This document shows, piece after piece, positions 10,141 through 19,954 of a stretch of DNA of 64,000 bases. Source of the DNA: Neoceratodus forsteri (Eukaryota > Chordata > Ceratodontiformes > Ceratodontidae); the NCBI GenBank assembly GCA_016271365.2, contig CM057456.1, positions 163,098,501-163,162,500 on the forward strand. The letters run 5' to 3'. Position 1 is the first letter of the stretch, and each line of letters begins with the position of its first letter. The notes beneath the pieces are model-generated. The model did no database searches. It was not told where the DNA came from and was given only the letters and a program-made list of their open reading frames with translations. Made by a program: the position numbers and the translations under genes.

Positions 10141-12738
10141 TCGATTGTGCTTATGCAACTGGATGAGATGATGCTTGTGTGACTTGACTTATGTTGTGAA
10201 TATGATTTATGTTGTGGCTTTCTGCCTCTATCCATGGGATTCACCACCCTATTAGGGCACGATGCGAGGAATCCTAGAGGGGATTCCCCCATAGGTGACG
10301 CGGTGATGATTTGGTAAGCTAAAGGTAGCTTAGGAAAGCACACAGGTAAGACAGACATGCCACGGAGGAGGAGGGTGGATGGTGGGGCAAAAGAAATGAA
10401 TCCTGGGAAGGCCTGGGGTGAGCTACCTAATAGTGCCTGGTGGGGAGTGACGAGTTGCTCCACCCAAATGAACCTCAGGCTTATAGCCTTCCATTCGATT
10501 GTGCTCACTTAACTGGATGAGATGATGCTTGTGTGACTTGACTTATGTTGTGAATATGATTTATGTTGTGGCTTTCTGCCTTTCTATCCATGGATATACC
10601 ACCTATTAAGTATGACACGAGGAACCCTAGAGGAGGGTCCCCCCATACGTACACGGTGATGATTCTGTCGGCTAAAAGTAGCTTAGAAGAAGCCCAAAAG
10701 AATACCCTATTGGGTGTCGAGCATCAAAGAGGCAAGGATGATGAATGAATGCAAATTGACAAGATGATTAAGGTGGACTTCCTAAGGAGAGAGGGTAAAG
10801 CAGGGCCACCATCCACCTCTGTCCAACAGTGGAACCTGAATAATTAACCTAACACAGCACATTAACCTAAGGAAGCACTAACTCTAGCTAATATTATGAT
10901 CATTGGCATGGAGGAGAGGAAAAAAACCTTTTTAAGGAGGAACCTCTGGGGATCCATAGTCTAGGTCACCTTCCCTCCAGGCTGATGACGTTTGATTTAA
11001 GGGACATATGTTAAAGAGAAGGATTCATTAAAGAGAAGGATAAGTAGGGAGGATGATGATGGGATAGGGGAAACCCCAAAAGGAAAGCGTAGATCAAAGA
11101 AAGAACATGAGATAGCAGGGACCCGAGAGGGTATGTCAAGTAGGAGATGGGAAGGAGAAGATCCATGTACAAGTCAGAGGAGCAAGGGTATGCCAGATGC
11201 GCTCATGAGAAGACTGAAGATGAGGCAGACTGATGAAGATGATTGTCGAGGAGTGCAGCAGTCCAACACGAGAAGACTGAGGAAGAGGAGACAGGAAGAA
11301 ACTCAAAGATGAACTAAATGATGGTGGAGAGCAGCCAACCAGCTCTTAGCAAAATGCGATGAACAAGAAGGCATGGTCTTGAGTGGGTAGAAACAAATTG
11401 AGCAATGTGATGAAGGAAGCCTCAAAGGAGGTAGATTCAGAAGTGAACTGGAAAGGAACTTGAGGGAAGCAATGGATGATGGACGAAGAGGAGTGATGCC
11501 ATGAGTGAATTGAATCCCGGCGGCCAGTACGAGAAAAGGCAGCTGGCATGAAATAAGGAGTCTGGAAAATGAGACATGCGCCAGGATGGTCGTGGGTTGC
11601 TGAGCAAAACGGATGATAGATGATGAGGAGTGACACCTTGAGTGGATTGAATCCAGATGGCTGAGCATGGACGCATGGATGAGGGAATATGGAACAAAGT
11701 CATGAACCTGAATACAAATGGCAGGAGGGCCACGGTTCAATAAGGTGGCATAGAAACAATGATAAGCAAGCCCAAAACAAATATCAAATGCAGGCGAGCA
11801 TGGAATGAATCCCAGATGGGTGGTAGGGAAGCAGAACAGCAGGAGGGCGAGTGGATGCATGCCAAAAATAAAAAGAACGAAAGCAGGCCTGGAGTGGATC
11901 AATCCAAGATATCTGGCACAGGGGAGAACTGCAGGATGTCAAGTGGAGGAGGAGGCAAATCAAACTGACAAATATTCTAAGGATATTTGGCAGCGAGGTA
12001 GGATCTAATAATAATAAAACTATATTAACAGCCTCAGCAGGAGTTCAGGTGGCTGACCTCAGAGTTGTAACTGCAATAAAACATGGAGACAATGCTCAGA
12101 AAACAGGTATAGCAAGGCAGTGCAATGAGGCTGCAAATAGAATGACAGCATGAATGAGCAGCACAGCTAGGGTCAGAGTAAACCTGTGACAGGTGAAAAG
12201 AATTAAATATGCAACATGGAGCAGCTATGGTTGAGCTTGAAACACGCAGATAATGATTGCAGGTGCATTGTAGCAGTGTGAGTGAGGTGAGCAACAGTGT
12301 GAAAACGCAAGCACTGGGTACAATAGTAATTGGAGGTAGCAGTGGCTGCAGTTGTAGGTAACCGAAAGCAGTAGTATGAGCTCTGAGTAGCAGTATGTTA
12401 GGAGCTTAGAAATAAAGCTCCAAAAGACAAAACCAAAATACAGCAAGATAGAAAACAGGAACAAGGCCCAAAAACAAGAGACACAAAACACAGGGAAGCA
12501 CACAGCTAGAGGAAAGATACAAACCGGAAGCAGGAAAACAAGCACTGAAGTCCAGCAGACACACACAGAAGCAGCAGGCGGGGGTAGGCCCCAGCCAGCT
12601 CAGAGGACAGACTAACAGAGCCTCCGGCTGCAAAAAGAAATTAATCCTGGGAAGGCCTGGGGTGACCTACCTCATAAAGCCTGGTGGGGAGTGACGTAGT
12701 TGCTCCACCCAATCGAACCTCAGGCTTATAGCCTTCCA
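10141..12738. mobile_element. 2.6-kb insertion with split direct repeats (order H-T-H-internal-T)
   Basis: This interrupts an IR-satellite unit: GGAAATCTG lies on the left, GTGAAAATATTA on the right. Block H (about 195 bases, starting TCGATTGTGCT) is at 10141-10335 and again at 10495-10690. Block T (about 106 bases, ending CTTATAGCCTTCCA) is at 10388-10493 and again at 12631-12738. Thus a complete H-T pair precedes a second H, a 1.9-kb interior and a final T. That order resembles the split direct repeats of Ngaro-like DIRS elements read backwards. It could also be a tandem dimer whose first unit is internally deleted. No tyrosine recombinase or RT frame is recognisable, so the copy would be non-autonomous. 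I see no target duplication. Confidence 0.65.
10691..12630. other. Interior of the 2.6-kb insertion, purine-rich, non-coding
   Basis: The plus strand is rich in GGATGATG/GAGGAAG phrases with loosely repeated GAATGAATCC and GTGGATTGAATCC blocks. This creates a 199-residue minus frame (11303-11902) and overlapping frames. Those are histidine/serine/phenylalanine/leucine-rich and internally repetitive, and they show no domain I recognise. Confidence 0.55.
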
Positions 12739-13985
12739 TAGTGAAAATATTAAAAATACTTGAACTTCCAGGCTTATGTGGAAACTGAGCTACGTATGTG
12801 CATAACACAGTCATTTAATAGAATTTTCACCAAATTTTCAACATAGGCATTTTGTGATCTCTGCTCATGAACAGTGTCACTATGATTTTCCTAATCTGTC
12901 CCAAACATTAATTTCCACAGCTATCACGCTATTCTGCACCAGATGTGTAAATGCATATTTCGGACAGGATATGAAAAATGACAGCTGTACTGGTCATAAG
13001 GGTGTGAAAAAAATGCCAATGTTGAAAATCTGGTGTGAAAATATTACAAATGCGTAATTATGAGGGTGCATGGAAACTGTGCAATGTACATCTCAGAATA
13101 CAGTCATTTCATGGACTTTTGTCACTAAATTTTCAACATAGGCATTTGGTACTTCTGCTCATGATCAGTGTCATTGTGATTTTTTTAATCTGTCCCAAAC
13201 ACTGACTTCCCACAGCGACTGTGCTATTCTGTGCGTAGTGCAAAACGATTTCGCCAGGATGTGAAAATGACAACTATACTGTTCATAAGGAGGTGTGGAA
13301 AATGCCATTTTTGAAAATCTGGAGTGAAAATATTACAGATTTGCGGTTACAAGCATGCTGGAAACTGCACAATGCATGCTCATAACACAGTCATTTTATG
13401 GACTTGTCACCAAATTTTCAACATAGGTGTTTTGGGACCTCTGCTCATGAGCAGTGTCACTGTCATTTCTTAATGTGTCCCAAATACTGATTTCCCACAG
13501 CGACCGCATATTCTGCGCCAGTAGTGCAAAACTAAATTTTGGTCAGATGTGAAAATGACAGCTGTACTGTTCATAAGGAGGTGTGGAAAATGCCAATGTT
13601 GAAAATCTGAAGTGAAAATATTGAAATTCAAGGTTACTAGCATGCATTTCTTGATTTTTTCCACTAAATTTGCAACATAGATTTTTGAGAGCCCCTCGTG
13701 AATACTGGCACTGTCATTTTAGTTATCGGTCCCGAAGGTGATTACATGCAGTGACCGCGAAATCACCTTCGTGACTGAATAACGCCATGACAATATCTGA
13801 ATTCATGAAGAGGGGTCCCAATAACCCCATGTTGAAAATTTCTGGCAAAATTTCCAAAATGCCTGAGATATGCACCAAAGTTGAAAAACCCTATTTGTGC
13901 CATTATACAACTTACCGCATTTCTTCAATTCAAGGGTCAAGCTTTGAAGAGAGCAGACATGTTCCTGATCCATCAAGATCGCCGT
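12739..13985 (+). repeat. Palindromic satellite array (IR-satellite units)
   Basis: Roughly four units of about 280-300 bases occur in tandem. Each has a left half with TTTTCAACATAGGCATTTT, then TCATGA..CAGTGTCACTGT, a middle with CTGTCCCAAACACTGA and CACAGCGACCG, and a right half with ACAGCTGTACTGTTCATAAG and AAAATGCCAATGTTGAAAA. The right half is the near-complement of the left, so each unit can fold on itself. The last unit carries a tight palindrome, AAGGTGATT..GCGAAATCACCTT (13734-13770). The array is continuous with 9414-10140 once the insertion is set aside. Confidence 0.8.
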
Positions 13986-14590
13986 GCCATGCTAAGAAGG
14001 TAAGCATGGAGTGAGGGGGTGTGGGGAGGTAGGGTGCAGAGGGTGGGCGGGTTGGGGCGGGCCACTGGACTCGACAAGGGACCGCTTTTCTGGTTTGCAG
14101 GTTAAAAAACTTACAAAAGATCACGGGATGGTTTTCTGGTTTCACAGGGGCATGTGGCACACTGGGGTGGGCTCTAGTGTGCCATCCATCCAGTTTTATT
14201 TTGGGGGGCAGTAGCCAATGGGGATTTGGCACCCCTGTCAGTACATATCGAGGGGAACTCACAAGAGTCGAGGGGATTGGGCACCCTCGGCAGAAAGCAA
14301 CTGTTTTTGGGGGTACATTATGCCGATGGGGAGTGGGATCCCCATTGGCAAATTAAACTTGGGCAGGGAGAGGACTGAAGCTGACAGGGATTAGGGCCTC
14401 TGTTGGCAAACAAAGACAGTTTTGTGGGGTACATGATTCCAAGGGGATTGGGCACCTCGACACACAACAAATGAGGGAGGGGTTACATCATGCCAATGGG
14501 GAGTGGGCTCCACGATCAGCAAATTAACTGGGGTGGGCTGCCGATAGGGGATGGACCATCCCCATTCGGCTTTCATGGGGCCAAGAGGCA
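13986..14590 (+). repeat. GC-rich inner part of the IR-satellite copy
   Basis: It contains TAAGCATGGAGTGAGGGGGT and GCAGGTTAAAAAACTTAC blocks that reappear inverted at 22350-22470. A partial tandem duplication with a period of about 174 bases follows (GCCGATGGGGAGTGGGATCC near 14321, GCCAATGGGGAGTGGGCTCC near 14492). No coding frame is supported. Confidence 0.6.
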
Positions 14591-14896
14591 GTGGCAATCT
14601 GCCACCATGTTTACTTTATTGTTAGACTTGGGAAGGTACTGCCTGCAATGACAGGTCGCGCCTCATTGCAGCAGAATGGTTGACTACAATGATGAGGCAG
14701 CCCCTCATTGCAGTGGCAAGAACGCTTGTACTTGGTGACACTTTTGGAGACCAGTGTCATTGGCACACTGTGCCTCATTTCTCCACCAATGCCAAATCCC
14801 CAAATGCAGTGCCTCTGTTGGCTACCACAGTGCTGCACCTCCACATTCCGCTTTCTCCTAAGCTGCCGATAATGTTTCTTACGCATGAGTGCAAGC

Positions 14897-16045
14897 AAAC
14901 ATAAAACTGGTTGATACCAGCCTTACCAGCAACATTCATCATATGCTGACTTGCATTACAAAAGTATTGGGAGACAAACACTCCACAAATGCTGCAGGGG
15001 TCTAGTATTCCAACATTTCATGGCAAGACGGGCACTTAATTATGGGTTACTGACACTCTATGGCCATGTTTAATTTATACACCCTGCTTAAATGAACAGT
15101 ACACAAAGTTTTCAACAGGTGCCGTAATAACCATAAAGTGCAGGATATGTGGAGTCACACAAGAGTAAGTATAAAGTGCAGTAATACGAGCCAGTTAAAA
15201 GTAAGAACTTCAAAATGGCAAAAGTGAGAGGATCTCTGAGTAGCCATTCCCAGATCCAGGTAGCCAAAAATTCATGCCGTGAAAGGACATCACTTAAAGA
15301 TAGTACAAGTTCAGATGACTATTTTCACAAAAGTCCTAGTAGTAAAGAACAAGGACAATACTGCAGAGATATAAAGTCCCAGTAGTGAAGAACAAGGACA
15401 ATACTGCAGAGGTATAAAGTCCCAGTAGTGAAACAAGGACAATACTGCAGAGATATAAAGTCCCAGTAGTAAAGAACAAGGACAATATTGTAGAGGTATA
15501 TTGTCCCAGTAGTAAGGAACAAGGACAATACTGTAGAGGTATAAAGTCCCAGTAGTAAAGAACAAGAACAATACTGCAGAGGTACATTGTCCCAGTAGTA
15601 AAGAACAAGGACAATACTGTAGAGGTATAAAGTCCCAGTACTGAAGAACAAGGACAATACTGCAGAGGTATAAAGTCCCAGTAGTAAAGAACAAGGACAA
15701 TACTGCAGAGGTATATTGTCCCAGTAGTAAAGAGCAAGGACAATACTGTAGAGGTATATTGTCCCAGTAGTAAAGAACAAGGACAATATTAGAGGTATAT
15801 TGTCCCAGTAGTAAAGAACAAGGACAATACTGTAGAGGTATATTGACTATCACAAACATCAAGAACAGTCACTCATGATTAAGAGCCCATTTTGTATGAA
15901 ACATTCGCTACTAGACCCCTGCAGCACTTGCGTAGTGTTTGTCTCCCAATAAGAGGTTTTTTTACTTTTGCAATATGAGTCAGTGTATGATTATTGTCAT
16001 CAGTGCAAGGCTGGTGTCAGCCCAGTTTTTTGTTGTGGTTCATAA
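14897..16045. mobile_element. Foldback element enclosing a minisatellite
   Basis: The left arm (14897-15060) and right arm (15875-16045) are inverted copies. The right-arm phrases GTGTTTGTCTCCCAATAAGA and ACTAGACCCCTGCAGCACTT are the near-complements of the left-arm phrases TATTGGGAGACAAACACT and AATGCTGCAGGGGTCTAGTA. GATACCAGCC at the left edge pairs with GGCTGGTGTC at the right edge. The centre holds the 43-bp tandem array. No transposase frame. Confidence 0.75.
15331..15846. repeat. 43-bp minisatellite, about 12 copies
   Basis: The unit contains AAAGAACAAGGACAATACTG, then (C/T)AGAGGTATA and an AAGTCCCAGTAGT or TTGTCCCAGTAGT end. Twelve occurrences of the CAAGGACAATA core are spaced close to 43 bases. 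Because 43 is not a multiple of three and the minus strand lacks stops in the unit, all three minus frames stay open for 135-183 residues. These are artefacts, not proteins. Confidence 0.95.
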
Positions 16046-16210
16046 TTTTCAAAAATACCTGGTGGTTTAGAGGAGAGAAAAGAACACTTAATAAGTGAAG
16101 TGAATTCTGGTTGTAGCTTCCTTCAGTGACATAGAACCCAGTGATATCAGTTGAGTCGATGTCACTGTGTTTTGTTTCAAGCAGGATCTGTGGTGATACT
16201 ATAGGCAGTG

Positions 16211-16285
16211 AAAAATGGACAGACTAGGTGAGCCAAGCAGTCCTTCTCTTGCATGCACATTATATGTTTCCATGTTTCATTGTAG
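16211..16285 (+). mobile_element. CR1-like 3' tail scrap
   Basis: A 75-base match to the CR1 3' UTR seen elsewhere: GGACAGACTAGGTGAGCCAA, CAGTCCTTCTC, then a degraded ATGTTTCCATG tail. Confidence 0.7.
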
Positions 16286-16439
16286 TCTTCAGCTAAACTG
16301 ATGTCACTAGGTTCTGGAACCATTATGTAATTGAAAAAAATATTTGGTGTGAAAAGACTGATTAATATGGAGTGCTAAAAAAGGAAAAATCAGAGTATTT
16401 TAACACAAACACAAAACAATACACTGGGGAGGAATGCCC

Positions 16440-16800
16440 AGATTTACAATTATATTATATAGTAATATATCCTGGAGCCACTTGTTGCTAGATAAGCGTG
16501 GTTTTTCGTGCATTCTGCTTGTGAGAGAACAGCGAAGCTAATCTGAGCTGTTCTGGCTTGAGCAGAACACAAGTGAAGCCACTCTAATCCAGTAACTAGT
16601 GGATGTATTATTATATTACTGATCGAGTGCAATCAATAATATATTTTAGTAAAGAAACTGTCCTGTAACATGATTATTTCGATATCTGTGCATGAGACAC
16701 TCTTCACTGAATAAGAGTGTCTCATGCACAGAGGAAAGGAGTGTTCTGATTGGTCAGGAGCGCCTTCAATCTAGAATAAAAATGTAAACAACATTGCTAC
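16440..16800. mobile_element. Triple-hairpin element, copy 1
   Basis: Three successive hairpins. GAGAACAGCGAAGC pairs loosely with GAGCTGTTCTG (16525-16560). A TATTATTATATTACTGAT..ATCAATAATATA stem spans about 16605-16645. An essentially perfect 20-base stem, TCTGTGCATGAGACACTCTT, with an 8-base loop spans 16686-16733. It is followed by GATTGGTCAGGAGCGCC. The same order recurs at 52990-53285, so this is a repeat family. Confidence 0.75.
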
Positions 16801-16939
16801 TGTTCCCTTTAAAAAGCTATGTCTCTATGCATTCATAACAGTTGATGGCATTCATACTGAGCTTTTAAAGCATTTTTTTTTGGCAGCATGGGACTCAACA
16901 AAAGACAGTGGCCAGCATGGAAGGAATTCTGTGCTGGTT

Positions 16940-17150
16940 CCCTCCATGGGATCACTATAAATGTATATACACCAGGGTTGGTTGCCCTTCATGAGATAAA
17001 CATACATGTATATACGCCAGGGTTGGTTTCCTTCATGCGATCAATGCAAATGTATATACAGCAGGATTGGTTGCCCTTCATGGGCTCAATATAAATGTAT
17101 ACACACCGTTGGTTCCTCCATGGGATCAACATAAATATATATATATGAAT
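16940..17150. repeat. Minisatellite, about 55-60 bp unit, about 4 copies
   Basis: Units contain CATGGGATCA, AAATGTATATACACCAGGGT and TGGTTGCCCTTC with substitutions. The array ends in an AT run. The 68-residue plus frame is a product of the repeat. Confidence 0.85.
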
Positions 17151-17167
17151 ATACAATAGTGAGTTTT

Positions 17168-17278
17168 AGATAAATGATTTATTCATATTGCTGTTTGACC
17201 TTGCAACCTCACGAGTGGCGAAGCCATGAGTGAGGTGTCCGAGGTCAAACAGCACAAGTGTAGATAAATCATTTCTCT
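17168..17278. mobile_element. Palindromic hairpin element
   Basis: The outer arms AAATGATTTAT and ATAAATCATTT and the inner arms GCTGTTTGACCT and AGGTCAAACAGC pair across about 100 bases, with a CCTCACGAGTGGCGAAGCC-type centre. Probably a small MITE. Confidence 0.7.
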
Positions 17279-17433
17279 CACAGCTCACCTTGTATATTTC
17301 ATTTATGCAATAGGATGCTTTCTATTAGTGCAGGCACATTTGGTTTTGACTGTTTATCTTTATTTTAAATTATCATTTCTGGGAGTTTTGGTTAACTTTC
17401 CTAGAGTATGTCCACCTAGCATACTGGTTGCTA

Positions 17434-17850
17434 TTAAATGAAACACCACTCATTTTGTAGAAAACTTCTTGCTGAACAAATGTCATACTCATAGTACTAT
17501 CCTACCTTTTCATTTTAAAGTTATTCACATATGTTTGTCAAAAAGGGAAAAGAAAATTAAATTTTATGCTGTTTTTGCTAATTATAAAAAACTAAAAGGT
17601 ATCTATAAATGAAACACCACTCATTTTGTAGATATTTTTGTGCTGAACATTTTTCGTGCTCACAGTACCATGCTATCATTTTTGGTTTTAAAGCTATTCA
17701 CATTTGTTTGTCAAAAAGTAAACAAAAATGTAATTTTCTTCTGCTTTTCTGCTAATTGTAAAAAATCTATAAAGTATCTATACATGAAACACCACTCATT
17801 GTGTAGATAATTTTGTGCTGAACAATTTTCGTGCTCACAGTACCATGCTA
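17434..17850. repeat. Tandem repeat, about 173-bp unit, 2.4 copies
   Basis: The phrase ATGAAACACCACTCATT starts units at about 17438, 17609 and 17785. Each is followed by GTGCTGAACA, TTCGTGCTCACAGTACCATG and TATTCACAT-TTGTTTGTCAAAAAG blocks. The unit is AT-rich and non-coding. Confidence 0.85.
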
Positions 17851-17964
17851 AATAAATGAATTCTAAAGAGATTTGTGACATAGTAAGTGCTGTATAAATG
17901 GTCACTGTATGTATACATTTATATAATAACTGGTGACCCTAATATCAACCTGTTTTGAGACTTG

Positions 17965-18008
17965 TAAAAGTCATATCAACCTGCGAGAGAGTTGATATGA
18001 CAAAATTC
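17965..18008. repeat. Short hairpin
   Basis: GTCATATCAACCT and GTTGATATGAC pair across a GCGAGAGA loop. A third ATATCAACC lies just downstream. Confidence 0.7.
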
Positions 18009-18117
18009 ATATCAACCCAGCATGAAAATTCAACAGCTATAAACCATAGAAATCAGCGTTTGCTGCGCAAAACAGCGCAAAATACCAGTAATTATAAAAA
18101 TAAAAGATAGTCAATGT

Positions 18118-18225
18118 CTTATGGATTTTTTAGCACCGTGTGTGATGATTGTAAACCTCTCTGCTTCTCGCCTCGAGGTTTACAGATCATCACACACCCG
18201 GTGTGTAAAAATATCCATATCACAC
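18118..18225. mobile_element. Palindromic hairpin element of about 105 bp
   Basis: The left arm TATGGATTTTTTAGCACCGT, then GTGTGATGATTGTAAACCTC, pairs with the right arm GAGGTTTACAGATCATCACA, then CACCCGGTGTG and AATATCCATA. The centre is CTGCTTCTCGCCTC. Likely a MITE or hairpin repeat of the type at 17168-17278. Confidence 0.8.
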
Positions 18226-19169
18226 ACTTGCCTCATCCATTATTCTCATTTATACATACAGTGACTCAGATAAATGCATTTATCACACTGAATATATGTC
18301 CACCCCATTGCATAAATATATATATATATGCCAGGTTGGCCATGGGGAGGGAAATAGTGTGTAATGGGTGCTGGAGGGTGGTTGAGGTTGAGGGTGGGGG
18401 TAGTGTAATGTGCATGGGGTGGTGGAGGTGGGCCACATTTCTGCTAGTGGGAAGTTTTTGTTGATTTCTATAGATTCAGGATCAGAGGTGGATGACTAAT
18501 AGGAGACAGAGACCAGCTAAGTGGAGTGAGGGCTGTGCCCTTCACCCATCATGGAACTGGTCTATATAGTTTATTTATTAAAATGTTTAACAGGAAGGCA
18601 CACTGAGCGACAAGTTGCCTGCCTCCTGGTGCGACCTGGGGAAAGGGTACAATAGGAATGACATATTAAACATTCAGTTATAAGTTCAACATTAACATAC
18701 AGTTGTAAGGCAGGTATTACAAACAGTGTTAAAACAGTGTTGCACATGATATGTAGAAAGAGTGGACAATATAAGTGCTGGGTTAATAAATAAACAAATG
18801 CTTACGTGAAAGAAAAGGGGGAAATAAGAGGCAGGTGTGAGGTGGGGTGAAGAGTTGTGTCCTTGGAGACCCCTTCAGGATGCAAGGAACCCTACAAGGG
18901 ACTGGTGGGACCAGAGAGAAGGGATAAGGAAGTGTCCCAGAGAGACCCTTCAGGGTGGTTGGGGAAATGAGTAGATGAGAGATACAAGCCCTTGGGGAGG
19001 TAGGAGAGGGACCCATGGAGAGCATTTAGGTCCCTTACATTTTGTGGAGAGATCAAGGAGGCCAGAAGGGGAGAATTTGGAGGAGGGGAGGAAAGCTAGA
19101 AATTTTGGGGGTGTACAGGATAAAATGAAAGTGACAGTAGAGGGGTAGGATTTGTCCAGGGCTTAGAGA
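18226..19169. other. No gene recognised; possible LINE 3' end near 18560-18720
   Basis: An AT run lies near 18310. A stretch around 18565-18720 (TTTATTAAAATGTTTAACAG, then GAAGGCACACTGAGCGACAA) reads like the antisense 3' end of a non-LTR element, but I cannot name the family. The rest is G/A-rich and non-coding. Confidence 0.4.
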
Positions 19170-19275
19170 AGGGAGTTAGGGAGGGACATGACTGAGACCT
19201 TCAGCTACCTCAAAGGTATAAACAGGGTGTGTTTATATATACACACACACGATATATATATATATACATACACAC
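19170..19275 (+). repeat. CR1 scrap followed by a TA/CA microsatellite
   Basis: GAGGGACATGACTGAGACCT and CAGCTACCTCAAAGGTATAA resemble the CR1 block that encodes a GDMIETFKYLKGIN-like sequence. It then runs into mixed (TA)n and (CA)n repeats at 19230-19275. Confidence 0.6.
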
Positions 19276-19950
19276 ACTGAAGGGGTGTTGATAGGAGGTG
19301 GGTGAGTGATGGCATATTTTTGTTTAATTGTTTGCAGGTATTGGAGATCAGCTATGGATGACAAACAATGAGACAGATACCACCTGAGGTAAAGGGAGGA
19401 CTGTGTTGGTTGCCCACTGTGGAACACCTTAAAGTACATGTTGGGGGTTGTTGGGAGAGATGGGAGGCATGGTGCCAGAAGGTGAGTGGGTAGGGTTGTG
19501 TAAAACTTTGGGGGCCTGTGAAACTCAGCCACCAGGCTTGGACATATACTGGTCTTAATTGTAAAAGGCTGTTGTTTTGAATAAACAAAAAAACACACAG
19601 GGATGGTCACCCAGTGTTCGAAAGGTGTATTTTGTGGGGTGTCTGACACCAGAATTGGGAATCCAGTGTTGGAAAGTAAGGAATAGATGATTTTTCATTC
19701 ATAATGTGTTTGATTTATGTCAGTCACAAATAAAAAATAATTATCATGTATGCTGTTTTCCGCTGTAGGCAGGGGAAAACATGACAGTTTTGTCTTCATT
19801 TGTGATTGACTTGAAAATTCTGTCATTAATGAAAAGAAAACAAAAAACAAAAACATTTTGCTTAACCAGCTACGGTTGTAGTTGACCAAACACTGATCAG
19901 TAGTGTAGTACAATGTGTGGTGCAGCCTTAGCGATTGATTAACACACATT
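19276..19950. other. No gene recognised
   Basis: Short frames only. The 138-residue minus frame at 19233-19649 starts outside the microsatellite and ends inside it. It has no family resemblance. Confidence 0.4.
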
Positions 19951-19954
19951 ATAC

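Noticed and set aside
11303..11902. 199-residue minus-strand frame, the longest in the window
   Set aside because: It lies in the purine-rich interior of the 2.6-kb insertion, has overlapping open frames, repeated SIHS/HSSSSII phrases and no domain.
15311..15862. Three overlapping minus-strand frames of 135-183 residues rich in LYYWDN, LQYCPCS and TTGT repeats
   Set aside because: The 43-bp unit lacks stops on this strand and is not a multiple of three, so every frame is open; this is a minisatellite, not a protein.
14897..16045. CRISPR array
   Set aside because: The regular repeats at 15331-15846 are contiguous, with no unique spacers, and the context is eukaryotic.
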